NCBI RefSeq assembly: GCF_004348525.1
Contig: NZ_SMKG01000036.1
Location: 1-37,146 of the forward strand
Direction: 5' to 3'
Source: Micromonospora sp. 15K316
Lineage (GTDB): Bacteria; Actinomycetota; Actinomycetes; Mycobacteriales; Micromonosporaceae
DNA length: 37,146 nt
A model generated the notes under the pieces. It ran no database searches. It had not been told where the DNA came from and was given only the letters and a program-made list of their open reading frames with translations. Shown here piece after piece: positions 1 to 8,685 of this stretch (position 1 is the first letter of the stretch; each line of letters starts with the position of its first letter). Position numbers and translations under genes: made by a program.

Positions 1-10
1 CGTCCCGCCC

Positions 11-508
11 ATGCCGCACGGGCACGGCGGCGGTCACGGCTGGGGTGGCCGGGGCCGTGGCCGGCGACGTCGACCGAACGTGCGGGCGGCCGTGCTGGCG
101 CTGCTCACCGAACGCCCGATGCACGGCTACGAGATGATCCAGGAGATCGACTCCCGCACCGGGGGCGCCTGGCGGCCCAGCCCGGGCTCGATCTACCCGA
201 CCCTCCAACTGCTGGAGGACGAGGGCGTCGTCGCCGCGGCCGAGGACTCCGGCGGCGGGCGGAAGCGGTTCACCGTCACGGAGGCCGGCCGCGCCGAGGC
301 GACCGAGGCCGCCGAGAACCCGCCGTGGTCGGAGCTCGCCCAGGACACCGTCAACAGCTGGCACGACATCCGGGACGCCGGCGCGCAGGCGATGCAGGCG
401 CTGCGGCAGGTGATGATGACCGGCACCGACGACCAGCGCGAGCGGGCCGCCCAGGTGCTCGACGAGACCCGGCGCAAGCTCTACGCCATCCTCGCCGAGT
501 CCGAGTAA
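11..508 (+). CDS. PadR-family transcriptional regulator (start may lie upstream)
   Basis: This encodes 165 residues. A Gly/His/Arg-rich N-terminus (about residues 1-22) precedes a winged-helix PadR domain with the family hallmarks VLALLTERPMHGYEMIQEI, then the wing and GSIYPTLQLLEDEGVV. A C-terminal helical part of about 60 residues probably forms the dimerisation arm. PadR proteins are cytoplasmic repressors that often control a neighbouring efflux or stress gene and respond to small ligands. Only 10 bases precede this ATG inside the window, so the true start and any promoter or partner gene cannot be judged. A strong hairpin follows the stop. The family call is firm; target and ligand are unknown. 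Confidence 0.85.
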   Translation: MPHGHGGGHGWGGRGRGRRRRPNVRAAVLALLTERPMHGYEMIQEIDSRTGGAWRPSPGSIYPTLQLLEDEGVVAAAEDSGGGRKRFTVTEAGRAEATEAAENPPWSELAQDTVNSWHDIRDAGAQAMQALRQVMMTGTDDQRERAAQVLDETRRKLYAILAESE

Positions 509-539
509 CGCCCCGGCGGCCCAAGCGAGGGGCCGAATA

Positions 540-585
540 CACGGAAAGAGTGGTCATCCCCGCGGGAATGACCACTCTTTCCGTG
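540..585. terminator. Bidirectional hairpin terminator between padR-like gene and ispG
   Basis: A near-perfect inverted repeat has 18-bp arms (CACGGAAAGAGTGGTCAT and its complement) extended by C/G pairs around a short CGCG centre. It lies between two convergent genes, 31 nt after the PadR stop and 32 nt before the ispG stop. Its A/T-containing outer stem stands out from the surrounding GC-rich DNA. There is no long U-tract, as is usual for actinobacterial terminators. It probably serves both strands. Confidence 0.85.
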
Positions 586-617
586 TTCGCGTGCCCCGCC
601 TGAAGCGGGGCGCGGGG

Positions 618-1790
618 TCAGTGGACGGTGACGGTGGGGCTGGTGACGAGACCGCGCAGCTCCTCGGGCAGCTCGGCGCCCATCTCCTCGGCCAGCCGGA
701 GCGCCTCCTCGATCAAGGTCTCCACGATCTGCGCCTCGGGCACGGTCTTGATGACCTGCCCCTTCACGAAGATCTGGCCCTTGCCGTTACCGGAGGCGAC
801 GCCGAGGTCGGCCTCCCGGGCCTCACCCGGACCGTTGACGACGCAGCCCATGACGGCGACCCGCAGCGGCACCGGAAGCCCCTCCAGGCCGGCGGTGACC
901 TCCTCGGCGAGCTTGTAGACGTCCACCTGGGCGCGTCCGCAGGACGGGCAGGAGACAATCTCCAGGCCACGCTCCCGCAGGCCGAGCGACTCCAGGATCT
1001 GGCTGCCGACTTTCACCTCCTCCACCGGCGGCGCGGAGAGGGAGACCCGGATGGTGTCACCGATGCCCTCGGCGAGCAGCGCGCCGAACGCGACAGCCGA
1101 CTTGATGGTGCCCTGGAAGGCGGGGCCGGCCTCGGTGACGCCGAGGTGCAGCGGGTAGTCGCACTGCTCGGCGAGCTGCCGGTACGCCCGGATCATGACC
1201 ACCGGGTCGTTGTGCTTCACCGAGATCTTGATGTCCCGGAAGCCGTGCTCCTCGAAGAGCGAGCACTCCCAGAGCGCCGACTCGACGAGCGCCTCGGCAG
1301 TGGCCTTGCCGTACTTGCTCAGCAGCCGCTTGTCGAGCGAGCCCGCGTTGACGCCGATGCGGATCGGCACCCCGGCGTCGCCGGCCGCCTTCGCGATCTC
1401 CTTGACCTTGTCGTCGAACTGGCGGATGTTGCCCGGGTTCACCCGGACCGCCGCGCAGCCCGCGTCGATCGCGGCGAAGACGTACTTCGGCTGGAAGTGG
1501 ATGTCGGCGATCACCGGGATCTTCGACTTCTTGGCGATCGCGGGCAGCGCCTCGACGTCGTCCTGGGATGGCACCGCGACCCGGACGATCTGGCACCCGC
1601 TGGCGGTGAGCTCGGCGATCTGCTGCAGCGTGGCGTTGACGTCGGCGGTGAGGGTGGTGGTCATCGACTGCACCGACACCGGCGCGCCACCACCGACCGG
1701 CACGGAGCCGACCATGATCTGGCGGCTGGCCCGGCGCGGCGCGAGCGGCGGAGGCGGCACGGGAGGCATACCGAGGCTGACTGCGGTCAC
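618..1790 (-). CDS. ispG: 4-hydroxy-3-methylbut-2-enyl diphosphate synthase (IspG/GcpE)
   Basis: IspG reduces 2-C-methyl-D-erythritol 2,4-cyclodiphosphate to HMBPP, the penultimate step of the MEP isoprenoid pathway, using a [4Fe-4S] cluster. The TIM-barrel half ([20 protein letters not shown] onwards) is followed by the cluster-binding half with CPSCGR (about residues 280-285) and [10 protein letters not shown] (about 315-323, supplying the third Cys and the Glu ligand). I chose the GTG at 1790 (VTAVSLGMP, 390 residues) because GGTGAG lies about 8 nt upstream; a GTG at 1799 that abuts the rseP stop and an ATG at 1769 are alternatives. It is the last gene of dxr-rseP-ispG and is probably co-transcribed with them. 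This order matches the mycobacterial dxr-rip1-gcpE cluster. Confidence 0.97.
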   Translation of the reverse strand: MTAVSLGMPPVPPPPLAPRRASRQIMVGSVPVGGGAPVSVQSMTTTLTADVNATLQQIAELTASGCQIVRVAVPSQDDVEALPAIAKKSKIPVIADIHFQPKYVFAAIDAGCAAVRVNPGNIRQFDDKVKEIAKAAGDAGVPIRIGVNAGSLDKRLLSKYGKATAEALVESALWECSLFEEHGFRDIKISVKHNDPVVMIRAYRQLAEQCDYPLHLGVTEAGPAFQGTIKSAVAFGALLAEGIGDTIRVSLSAPPVEEVKVGSQILESLGLRERGLEIVSCPSCGRAQVDVYKLAEEVTAGLEGLPVPLRVAVMGCVVNGPGEAREADLGVASGNGKGQIFVKGQVIKTVPEAQIVETLIEEALRLAEEMGAELPEELRGLVTSPTVTVH

Positions 1791-1799
1791 TTCAAACAC

Positions 1800-3050
1800 T
1801 CACCTTGAGAAGAGCGTGATCGGGTTGACCACGTCCGCGGTGATGGTCAGCAGCGTGAACACGCCACCGATCAGGATCACCGCGTACGTGAAGGGCATGA
1901 GCTTGAGGTAGTCCACGCGGCCCGGGTCCGGGCGGCGCAGCCGCGCGAAGATCCAGGAGCGGGCCCGTTCGAACCAGGCGATGGCGATGTGGCCGCCGTC
2001 GAGCGGGAGCAGCGGCAGCAGGTTGAACACGCCGATGAAGAAGTTCAGCGAGACGAAGAGCATGAAGAAGACCAGCCAGGCGTTGTTCTCCACCGCCTCA
2101 CCGCCGAGCCGGCTGGCGCCGACCACGCTGATCGGGGTGTCCACGTCCCGCTCGCCACCCGTGATCGCGTGCCAGAGCGCCGGGATCTTCTGCGGGATCC
2201 GCTGGAGGGCCTGCACGGTGCCGACCGCCATCTCGCCGGTGAAGTCGGCGGTGGCGCCGAACGCCCCGACCGGCCCGTACGTCACCCGGGTGGGCGTGCT
2301 CGGGATGAGCCCGACGCCGAGCGCGGCGACCGGGCCGACCGCGCCGTCCGGGTCGTCCAGCGGCGGCCGCTCGGTCCGGGCGAGCGTCGCCCGAGTCTCG
2401 GCCGGCTGCCCGTCGCGGACGTAGCCGATGGTCGCGGTGCTACCCGGCTGGAGGCCACGGAGCGCGACGAGCAGCTGGCCGTAGTTCTCGATCGGCTGAC
2501 CGTTCAGCGAGGTGATCCGGTCACCGTCGCGGAGCTGGGCCTGGGCGGCCGGGCTGGCCGCGTCGCCGGGCGCGCAGGCCCGGGCGGCGTTCTCCGGCAC
2601 CACGCAGTCGCTGAGCGCGACGACCGCCGGCTCCTGGCGGACCTGCTCCTCGGTGCTGGGGAAGTTCGGGTTGGGCAGGCCGGCGGAGATGGCCAGGATC
2701 CAGAGCGTGATCAGCGCGATCGCGAAGTGGGTGATCGAGCCCGCGGACATCACGACCGTCCGCTTCCAGACGGGGTAGCGCCACATCACCCGCTTCTCGT
2801 CGCCCGGCTCGACGTCATCGTCCTGCGGGGTCATGCCCACGATCTTGCAGAAGCCACCGAGCGGGACGCCCTTGACGCCGTACTCGGTCTCGCCCCGCCG
2901 GAAGGACCAGAGGGTGGGGCCGAAGCCGACGAAGTACTTGGTGACCTTCATCCCGAACGCCTTGGCGGTGATCATGTGCCCCGCCTCGTGCAGGCTCACC
3001 GAGATGAGGATCGCCAGGGCGAAGAGGACCACCCCGATCAGGTATGCCAT
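1800..3050 (-). CDS. rseP: Site-2 intramembrane zinc metalloprotease (RseP/Rip1, M50)
   Basis: The product of 416 residues is a polytopic membrane protease that cleaves anti-sigma factors or other substrates within the membrane. The zinc motif HEAGH lies in the first transmembrane segment (about residues 21-25). The second active-site motif LLPLLPLDGGH is near residue 345. A PDZ domain with RDGDRITSLNGQPIENYGQL sits between them, and further membrane segments flank it. The start was set at the ATG at 3050, preceded by AAGGAG with good spacing; longer readings run into dxr. The ATG overlaps the dxr stop by one base (TGATG), indicating translational coupling. Pairing with dxr and ispG is conserved in actinobacteria; no functional link between the protease and the MEP enzymes is established here. 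Confidence 0.95.
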   Translation of the reverse strand: MAYLIGVVLFALAILISVSLHEAGHMITAKAFGMKVTKYFVGFGPTLWSFRRGETEYGVKGVPLGGFCKIVGMTPQDDDVEPGDEKRVMWRYPVWKRTVVMSAGSITHFAIALITLWILAISAGLPNPNFPSTEEQVRQEPAVVALSDCVVPENAARACAPGDAASPAAQAQLRDGDRITSLNGQPIENYGQLLVALRGLQPGSTATIGYVRDGQPAETRATLARTERPPLDDPDGAVGPVAALGVGLIPSTPTRVTYGPVGAFGATADFTGEMAVGTVQALQRIPQKIPALWHAITGGERDVDTPISVVGASRLGGEAVENNAWLVFFMLFVSLNFFIGVFNLLPLLPLDGGHIAIAWFERARSWIFARLRRPDPGRVDYLKLMPFTYAVILIGGVFTLLTITADVVNPITLFSR

Positions 3051-4261
3051 CAAGCTCCTTCCACCGCCTCGGCGATGATCTCCTGCGCATGCGTACGCGC
3101 CCACGACTCGGCCGTCAGCACGTCCTCGACGGTACCTGGTTCGCCGAAGTCCGGAGCGTCGTCCAGCACCCTGGCGAGGGTGTCCACGATGCCGAGGAAG
3201 GGCAGCCGGCCGGCCACGAACGCGGCCACGCACTCCTCGTTCGCGGCGTTGTAGAGGGCCGGGCGGCAGCACCCGGCCTCGCCGGCCGCCTTGGCCAGCG
3301 CCACCGCCGGGAACGCCTCGTCGTCCAGCGGGGCGAACTCCCAGGTGTGGCCGGCCGTCCAGTCGACAGCGGCGGCGGCCTCGGGCACCCGGTCCGGCCA
3401 GCCGAGGCCGAGGGCGATCGGCAGCCGCATGTCCGGCGGGCTGGCCTGGGCGAGGGTGGAGCCGTCGGCGAACTCGACCATCGAATGGATCACCGACTGC
3501 GGGTGCACCATCACCGTGATGTCGGCGTACGGAACGTCGAAGAGCTCGTGCGCCTCGATCACCTCGAGCGCCTTGTTGACCATCGTCGCGGAGTTGATCG
3601 TGACGACCGGCCCCATGTTCCAGGTCGGGTGCGCCAGCGCCTGCTCGGGCGTGACCTGCGTCAACTCGTCGCGCCGCTTACCCCGGAACGGGCCGCCGCT
3701 CGCGGTGACGACCAGCCGCCGCACCTCGCCCCGGGTGCCGCCGCGCAGGCACTGGGCGAGCGCCGAGTGCTCCGAGTCGACAGGCACGATCTGCCCCGCC
3801 CGGGTCACCGCGGCCTTGACCAGGGGGCCGCCGGCCACCAGCGACTCCTTGTTGGCGAGCGCGAGCGTACGCCCGGCGCGCAGCGCCGCGAGGGTCGGCG
3901 CCAGCCCGAGCGAGCCGACCACCCCGTTGAGCACCACGTCACAGGGCCACTGCGCCAGCTCGGCCATCGCGTCCGGCCCGGCAATGATCTTGGGAAGCTT
4001 GAAGTCGCCACTGGCCCAGCCACGCCGGCCGGCCTCGGAGTAGAAAGCGAGCTGGAGATCCTGGGCGGCGGAGGCCTTCGCCACACCGACCGCCTCGACG
4101 CCCAGCTCGAGGGCCTGGGCCGCGAGCAGCTCGACGTTGCCGCCGCCCGCGCCGAGCGCCACCACCCGGAACCGCTCCGGGTTGCGCCGGACGATGTCGA
4201 TGGCCTGCGTGCCGACGGAGCCGGTGGAACCGAGCAGGACGAGCTCTCGCACGGAAGTCAC
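3050..4261 (-). CDS. dxr: 1-deoxy-D-xylulose-5-phosphate reductoisomerase
   Basis: Dxr converts DXP to MEP with NADPH and a divalent metal, the first committed step of the MEP pathway. The protein has 403 residues, normal for the family. Visible motifs are the N-terminal nucleotide-binding [18 protein letters not shown], the central NKESLVAGG, the metal and substrate loop ([16 protein letters not shown]), [13 protein letters not shown] and [17 protein letters not shown]. The start is a GTG with only a weak Shine-Dalgarno sequence (GAA/GG tract about 8 nt upstream). It is the first gene of dxr-rseP-ispG, with 43 nt between its start and the end of the upstream Uma2-type gene on the same strand. 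Confidence 0.97.
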   Translation of the reverse strand: MTSVRELVLLGSTGSVGTQAIDIVRRNPERFRVVALGAGGGNVELLAAQALELGVEAVGVAKASAAQDLQLAFYSEAGRRGWASGDFKLPKIIAGPDAMAELAQWPCDVVLNGVVGSLGLAPTLAALRAGRTLALANKESLVAGGPLVKAAVTRAGQIVPVDSEHSALAQCLRGGTRGEVRRLVVTASGGPFRGKRRDELTQVTPEQALAHPTWNMGPVVTINSATMVNKALEVIEAHELFDVPYADITVMVHPQSVIHSMVEFADGSTLAQASPPDMRLPIALGLGWPDRVPEAAAAVDWTAGHTWEFAPLDDEAFPAVALAKAAGEAGCCRPALYNAANEECVAAFVAGRLPFLGIVDTLARVLDDAPDFGEPGTVEDVLTAESWARTHAQEIIAEAVEGA

Positions 4262-4304
4262 CCGGCCATTCTTCCCCAGCCGCGCTGTACGTCCGCTGAG
4301 AGCC

Positions 4305-5048
4305 TCAAACTTCGCCGTTGACCTGGTGCGGAGCTTCCCCTTCGGGAGCCCCCTGCTCGCGGACCCGCTCGCCGGGCTCGTCTCTTTCGGGAAGCCCGTC
4401 GTCCTGTTCGGGGGCCTCCTCGTCGAGCAGGTCGGCCGGGTCGACCGAGAACGCGAAGGGCTGCCGCATCTGGAAGGTGCTACCGGCCGCGGCGGCGGCC
4501 ACCGGGCGGTATTCCCCCTCGGCCAGCTCGAAGAGCGCCATCGAGGGGACCCGGTTGCGCAGGTCGACGCGGAGGAAGAAGGGCACTCCGGCGGCGGCGT
4601 ACTCGCGCGCGCGGTCGATCACATCCTTGCGCCGGTTGCCGGGTGAGACGATCTCGCCGAGCAGAACGGCATGGTCGATCGTCATCGTCGTCCGGCCGCC
4701 ACCTGGCGCGTCGAGCACCGCGATGTCCGGAATGAAGAGGTCGTCACCCGCAACGATGTTGACCTCGTGATAGAGCCAGAGCCCGGCCCGCCGAGCAGCT
4801 CGTTTCAGCAGGTAGGCGAGGTCCAGCTCGACGTTCTGATGGTCGTATCCGGCGCGTGGGGTCACGATCACGCTTCCGCTCAGGACCTCAACCTTGGGGC
4901 CGCTGGTCTCCGGCAACAGGTCGAGGGCGAGCTGAGCGGTCCACGGTTCGTCGTGCCACCGCAGCACGTCGAACGACGGCTCGGTGGACTCCGACGTCGG
5001 CTCGGGAGCTTGTGGCGCCGGCTCGGGCGCGAAAGCGGCCTGGGCCAT
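4305..5048 (-). CDS. Uma2-family (DUF820) putative endonuclease
   Basis: The product has 247 residues. A Pro/Glu/Ser-rich N-terminus (about 1-28) leads into a Uma2/DUF820 domain with features of the PD-(D/E)XK nuclease fold: [40 protein letters not shown] (active-site Asp region) and [20 protein letters not shown] (E and K-like positions), then [14 protein letters not shown]. The C-terminal 45 residues are acidic and low in complexity (EEAPEQDD... ). The ATG at 5048 was chosen because AAGGGGG lies 8 nt upstream; the nearby GTG at 5057 would touch that tract. A -10-like TAGTCT lies about 38 nt upstream. Biological roles of Uma2 proteins are poorly known; they often occur as multi-copy families in actinobacteria and cyanobacteria. 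Confidence 0.85.
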   Translation of the reverse strand: MAQAAFAPEPAPQAPEPTSESTEPSFDVLRWHDEPWTAQLALDLLPETSGPKVEVLSGSVIVTPRAGYDHQNVELDLAYLLKRAARRAGLWLYHEVNIVAGDDLFIPDIAVLDAPGGGRTTMTIDHAVLLGEIVSPGNRRKDVIDRAREYAAAGVPFFLRVDLRNRVPSMALFELAEGEYRPVAAAAAGSTFQMRQPFAFSVDPADLLDEEAPEQDDGLPERDEPGERVREQGAPEGEAPHQVNGEV

Positions 5049-5085
5049 CCGGCTCACCCCCTTGGCGGACCATCGTGGTGAGCCC

Positions 5086-5091
5086 AGACTA
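5086..5091 (-). promoter_or_regulatory. Candidate -10 box for the Uma2-type gene
   Basis: TAGTCT reads towards the gene and fits the actinobacterial TANNNT consensus. A start site near 5079 would give a leader of about 30 nt containing the AAGGGGG ribosome-binding site. No convincing -35 hexamer is visible. Confidence 0.35.
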
Positions 5092-5231
5092 GTGCCGCCG
5101 TCGCCGTGACAGCAGGTCGCACACGCTGCCCGGCCGGGGCGCTTCCCGCTTCGCGTGAACCGGGCCGCTCACCTGCCGTCCGCCGTCGCCGACACTGTCA
5201 TCGCGGCGCCGCCGACGACAGTGGCCGCTGG

Positions 5232-5270
5232 GATGTCGCGGTGTCCGGCCCACCGGGACACCGCGACATC
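5232..5270. repeat. Palindromic hairpin, copy 1 of a GATGTCGCGG element
   Basis: Perfect 15-bp arms (GATGTCGCGGTGTCC and its complement) surround a 9-nt loop. It lies 24 nt past the marR stop and so could terminate marR. A second hairpin with the same GATGTCGCGG/CCGCGACATC arm ends occurs at 6926-6965, on the other side of the marR/SDR pair. Two copies with the same stem but diverged inner bases suggest a dispersed REP-like element rather than a simple terminator. Confidence 0.75.
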
Positions 5271-5293
5271 GCTGAAACCAGGTGGACCGCTCT

Positions 5294-5761
5294 TCAGCCC
5301 TCGGTGTCCCGGCCGCCCGCCGGGAGGCTGGCCATGCCCTGCTGCAACGCCTCCCTGAACGCCCGGTAGCGGTCCGCACCGAGCATGTCGGAGAGGTCCT
5401 GCTCGATCTGGTTCACGAGGGCGTCGGAGACCTCCATGAACCGGAGTCCCCGCTCCGTCGGCATGATCAGCCTCGCCCGGCGGTCGGCCGGGTCGGGGGC
5501 GCGCCGGACGTACCCCAGGCGCTCCAGCTCGTCGAGGATCGCCCCCATCGTCTGCTTGTTGCGGCCGGCCAGCCGGGCCAGTTCGCCGGGGCGGGTGCCC
5601 TCGGCGTCCAGGTACGCCATGACCGCGCCGTGCCGGGGGCGGACGTCCTCGAACCCCTGCTCCGCGGCGCGGGCGAAGATCGCGCGCTGGACCCGTGCGG
5701 ACAGCTGGACGGCCAGGATGCCGAGATCCGGATCCTGCTCCTTACGTGTGCTGCGCCTCAT
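5294..5761 (-). CDS. MarR-family transcriptional regulator
   Basis: The product has 155 residues and a MarR winged helix-turn-helix: helices from VQLSARVQRAIFARAAEQGF, recognition region ARLAGRNKQTMGAILDELER, and the wing with RRAPDPADRRARLIMPTERG. MarR dimers usually repress their own gene and a divergent neighbour and release DNA on binding a phenolic or oxidising ligand. I set the start at the ATG at 5761 (MRRSTRKEQ) because GGA lies 9 nt upstream; an in-frame ATG at 5776 would add five residues. Two operator-like palindromes overlap the start and the -10 region. The divergent NmrA-like gene 218 bp away is the obvious co-regulated target, which is inference. Confidence 0.9.
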   Translation of the reverse strand: MRRSTRKEQDPDLGILAVQLSARVQRAIFARAAEQGFEDVRPRHGAVMAYLDAEGTRPGELARLAGRNKQTMGAILDELERLGYVRRAPDPADRRARLIMPTERGLRFMEVSDALVNQIEQDLSDMLGADRYRAFREALQQGMASLPAGGRDTEG

Positions 5762-5766
5762 CTTTA

Positions 5767-5797
5767 GTCCAATCATTGGACGGTCTAATATTTGGAC
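5767..5797. promoter_or_regulatory. Probable MarR operator, two palindromes
   Basis: The first site is a perfect 15-bp palindrome, GTCCAAT-C-ATTGGAC (5767-5781). A degenerate second copy, GTCTAAT-A-TTTGGAC (5783-5797), matches 5 of 7 positions between half-sites. Their centres are 16 bp apart, about one and a half helical turns. AT-rich palindromes are typical of MarR operators and are conspicuous in this GC-rich DNA. The first site abuts the marR start codon and the second overlaps its candidate -10 box, as expected for autorepression. Confidence 0.75.
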
Positions 5798-5801
5798 TAT
5801 A
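5796..5801 (-). promoter_or_regulatory. Candidate -10 box of the marR gene
   Basis: TATAGT reads towards marR and would start transcription around 5789, giving a leader of about 28 nt. It overlaps the second operator-like palindrome. No clear -35 element is visible. Confidence 0.4.
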
Positions 5802-5978
5802 TCGTCGTCGACGGCATCACCGCCCGGACCCGCTTGACAGTAGGCGGGCCGGCGTACGCCGCGACGCCCACCCACTCGCCCAGGTCCCGTCCGGGCGGCG
5901 CGGGGCGGCGTCGTAGCGCAACCTGCCGCGGAGCGGCCGCAGCAGGATGACGACACGGGTAGACCGTGGAGGAGAGTC

Positions 5979-6824
5979 ATGACCATTCTGGTGACCGGCG
6001 CGACCGGCATGGTGTCGAGCGAGGTCCTCCGGGCGCTCGCCGGCAAGGCACCGGTACGCGCCCTGGTGCGGGACAAGTCACGCGCACCCCAGATCGACGG
6101 CGTCGAGTACGTCGAGGGTGACCTCGACCGTCCCGCCACGTTGCCGGCGGCGTTCGACGGCGTGACGACGCTCTGGCTGCTGACGCCGATGGGCCCGCTC
6201 GCGCCGGCCCAGAGCGCGAACGCGGTGTGGGCCGCCAGGCAGGCCGGGGTACGGCACGTCGTGCGGCTCTCCGCGATCGGCGCCGCGCACGACGCCCCCA
6301 CTCGCAACGGGCGGCTGCACGCGCTCTCCGACGCCGAGCTGCAGAACTCGGGCCTGGGCTGGACGATCCTGCGTCCCTCGAACTTCATGCAGAACCTGCT
6401 CTTCACCGTGAACGGCGACGAGCTGTACGGGGTCTTCGGGGAGGGTCGGGTCGGCGGCATCGACGTTCGGGACATCGCCGAGGTCGCAGCCGAGATCCTC
6501 ATCGCGCCGGAGCGGCACGACGGGAAGATCTACACGCTCACCGGCCCGGAGAGCATCACCCTGCACGAGGCGGCCGAGGAGATCAGCCGAGCCGCCGGAC
6601 GACCGGTGCGGTACGTGCCGCAGAGCCCGGAGGAGACCCGCGACGGGCTGCTCCGGGCCGGGCTCGACGAGTGGATGGCGGAGGCTCTCGCCGAGTACCG
6701 GGCCGCGTACGGCTCCGGATTCGGTGACTTCACCAACGACCATGTCAGCAGCGTCACCGGCCGGTCGCCCCGGAGCATCGCGGAGTTCGCTCGCGATCAC
6801 CGCCGGCACTTCGCCGGAGCCTGA
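5979..6824 (+). CDS. NmrA-like NAD(P)-binding SDR protein
   Basis: The 281-residue product is an atypical short-chain dehydrogenase of the NmrA/HSCARG/quinone-oxidoreductase type. It has an N-terminal Rossmann motif, VTGATGMVSSEVL; the third position of the usual GATGxxG is Ser here. Then follow ALVRDKSRAP, a VEGDLDRPATL segment, LWLLTPMGP, RLSAIGA, WTILRPSNFMQNLL and DVRDIAEVAAEIL, all typical of NmrA-like folds. A strong ribosome-binding site (GGAGGAGAG) precedes the ATG. It is divergent from the MarR gene and followed by a strong hairpin terminator, so it looks monocistronic and MarR-controlled. Such pairs often respond to quinone or electrophile stress; substrate and actual catalysis are unknown. 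Confidence 0.88.
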   Translation: MTILVTGATGMVSSEVLRALAGKAPVRALVRDKSRAPQIDGVEYVEGDLDRPATLPAAFDGVTTLWLLTPMGPLAPAQSANAVWAARQAGVRHVVRLSAIGAAHDAPTRNGRLHALSDAELQNSGLGWTILRPSNFMQNLLFTVNGDELYGVFGEGRVGGIDVRDIAEVAAEILIAPERHDGKIYTLTGPESITLHEAAEEISRAAGRPVRYVPQSPEETRDGLLRAGLDEWMAEALAEYRAAYGSGFGDFTNDHVSSVTGRSPRSIAEFARDHRRHFAGA

Positions 6825-6837
6825 TCGACCGCGGTCC

Positions 6838-6879
6838 GGACGGCCCTTCGCTGTGGGTGCGAGCACCGAAGGGCCGTCC
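6838..6879 (+). terminator. Hairpin terminator after the NmrA-like gene
   Basis: Perfect 13-bp arms (GGACGGCCCTTCG and its complement) enclose a 16-nt loop that can form its own small GTG/CAC stem. It begins 13 nt past the stop codon. Confidence 0.85.
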
Positions 6880-6925
6880 CCGCCTCCGGCACGGACCTGC
6901 GCGGCGATGATCGACACGAGACCAG

Positions 6926-6965
6926 TGATGTCGCGGCGTCCCCCGCCCGGGATACCGCGACATCA
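6926..6965. repeat. Palindromic hairpin, copy 2 of a GATGTCGCGG element
   Basis: The arms TGATGTCGCGGCGTCCC and GGGATACCGCGACATCA pair except for two positions around a 6-nt loop. The outer ten bases are identical to the copy at 5232-5270. It lies beyond the strong terminator of the NmrA-like gene, so termination alone does not explain it. Confidence 0.7.
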
Positions 6966-7060
6966 ATGACGTCGGGTGGATCAAGCCGCCGTGCCCGGCG
7001 GAGCGCTCCCAGGAGGCAATAACTCCATGATCATGGGGCTCGGTGGGGGTGGATTCGGGC

Positions 7061-7066
7061 TAGGGT
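7061..7066 (+). promoter_or_regulatory. Leaderless-type -10 box for the flavin oxidoreductase
   Basis: TAGGGT ends 8 nt before the ATG at 7075, which would place the transcription start at or just before the start codon. This supports 7075 over the upstream ATG codons at 7027 and 7033. Confidence 0.5.
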
Positions 7067-7074
7067 GCGAGGGC

Positions 7075-8670
7075 ATGAGGAGTGAGATCCCGGCTCGCGC
7101 CGACGTGGTGATCGTCGGCGCCGGGCACAACGGCCTGGTTTCCGCCATCCTGTTGGCCCGCGCCGGGCTCGACGTACTGGTACTGGAGGCCGCCGACGTG
7201 ATCGGCGGGGCCACCCGCACCGAGAACCCGTTCCCGAAGGTGCCGGGGCTGCGCCATTCCACCGGCTCGTACCTGCTCGGGCTGATGCCGCCGGAGCTGC
7301 TCGCCACACTCGACGTGAAGATCCCGGTGCTGCGCCGCGACCCGCACTACTTCCTGCCCACGCCGGGCGGCCTGGGCTCGCCGTACTTGCTCTTCGGCAG
7401 TGACGCGGCCGCGAGCCGGGCGCAGCTCGCCGAGTTCTTCTCCCCCGCCGACGCCGCCGCCGACGACGCCCTCCAGGCCGAGCTGGCCGCGCTGCGGGAG
7501 GACCTGGCGCCCGCCTGGCTCACCGAGCCGCTGCCCGTCGAGGAGACCGCCGAGCGTTACGTCCGGCCGGCGCTGCGACAGGTCTTCGTCGACCTGGTCC
7601 GCGGCTCGGTCGCCGACTACCTGGCCCGGTTCGACTTCCGGTCCGAGCTGCTGGTCAGCATGTACGCCGTCACCGACGGACTCTCCGGGCTGAACGCCGG
7701 ACCGGACGACCCGGGCACCGGCCACAACTTCCTGGTGCACAACATGTGCCGCCTCCCCGGCTCGGGCGGCACCTGGATGATCGCCGAAGGGGGCATGGGC
7801 ACCGTCTCCCGTACCTTCGCCGAGGCCGCCCGAGCCGCCGGGGCGCGGATCGTCGCCGGTGCGCGGGTCGACGCGATCACCCTGGACGGCGGCGCGGCGA
7901 GCGGCGTGGTGCTCGCCGACGGCCGGGAGGTCGCCGCCCGGGTGGTGCTCGGCGCCTGCGACCCGTACCGGCTGATGGAGCTGCTGCCCGACGGCGCGCT
8001 CCCGGCCCCGCTGAGCGCGCGCATGGCGGCGGTCAGGCGACCCGGCACCACCCTCAAGCTCAACCTGGCGCTTACCGGGCTGCCCCGCTTCTCGTGCCTG
8101 CCGGCGGACGCCCCGAGCCCGTTCGGCTCCACCATCCACCTGCTGCCCGGCTCGGCGTCGCTGGTGGGTGGGGGCGGAGAGTCACCGATGACCGCCCTGC
8201 GCGCCATGTGGGCGGACGTGCGGGCGGGCCGGCTGCCGGCGGAGCCGACCATCGAGTGGTACCTGCACACCACAGTCGACCCGTCGCTCTCCGACGGCCA
8301 GGGGCACCACTCGTCCGCGCTCTTCGTGCAGTCGGTCCCCTACGAGCTGACCGGCACCACCTGGGAGGCGGCGCTGCCCGGCTACGTCGACCGACTGGTC
8401 GCGATCTGCGAACGGTACGCGCCCGGCACGGGTGACCTCATCGCGGACGCGGTGCCGCTGCCCCCGCCGGGCATCGAGGCGCACTTCGGCATCACCGGTG
8501 GGCACATCCACCACGTGGACAACACGGTCTCCTTCACCGACCGCATGCCGCACGCCACCGGCGTCGACGGGGTGTACGCGGGAAGCGCCGGCTGCCACCC
8601 GGCCGGCAGCGTGATCGGCGCGGCCGGCCACAACGCCGCCAACCGCATCCTGCAGGACCTGACCCCGTGA
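7075..8670 (+). CDS. FAD-dependent oxidoreductase, phytoene-desaturase/PYROXD2-like
   Basis: The product has 531 residues. An N-terminal dinucleotide-binding fold has VVIVGAGHNGLVSAILLARA ending in an acidic strand (LVLEAADVIGGATRTE). The C-terminal FAD motif GVYAGSAGCHPAGSVIGAAG is typical of CrtI-like and PYROXD2-like amine/polyene oxidoreductases. No signal peptide is seen. The start at 7075 is supported by a leaderless-type -10 box; an ATG at 7027, with AGGAGG about 10 nt upstream, would add a Gly-rich 16-residue tail without similarity to the family. No carotenoid genes are nearby, so a role in carotenoid synthesis is not indicated and the substrate is unknown. Confidence 0.88.
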   Translation: MRSEIPARADVVIVGAGHNGLVSAILLARAGLDVLVLEAADVIGGATRTENPFPKVPGLRHSTGSYLLGLMPPELLATLDVKIPVLRRDPHYFLPTPGGLGSPYLLFGSDAAASRAQLAEFFSPADAAADDALQAELAALREDLAPAWLTEPLPVEETAERYVRPALRQVFVDLVRGSVADYLARFDFRSELLVSMYAVTDGLSGLNAGPDDPGTGHNFLVHNMCRLPGSGGTWMIAEGGMGTVSRTFAEAARAAGARIVAGARVDAITLDGGAASGVVLADGREVAARVVLGACDPYRLMELLPDGALPAPLSARMAAVRRPGTTLKLNLALTGLPRFSCLPADAPSPFGSTIHLLPGSASLVGGGGESPMTALRAMWADVRAGRLPAEPTIEWYLHTTVDPSLSDGQGHHSSALFVQSVPYELTGTTWEAALPGYVDRLVAICERYAPGTGDLIADAVPLPPPGIEAHFGITGGHIHHVDNTVSFTDRMPHATGVDGVYAGSAGCHPAGSVIGAAGHNAANRILQDLTP

Positions 8671-8685
8671 TCCGCCACCGGCTGG

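Noticed and set aside
591..1808. Long plus-strand open frame of about 405 codons opposite ispG
   Set aside because: It is the antisense of a clear ispG gene. GC-rich third positions suppress stops on the opposite strand; its product is Asp/Gly/Leu-rich with no family resemblance.
5834..5839. TTGACA as a -35 box for the NmrA-like gene
   Set aside because: The hexamer is perfect, but no acceptable -10 box follows at 16-19 nt spacing, so it was not listed as a promoter.
7027..7074. Longer N-terminus of the flavin oxidoreductase from ATG 7027
   Set aside because: It would add a Gly-rich tail unlike the family, and the TAGGGT box before 7075 better explains the start, though AGGAGG upstream keeps it possible.
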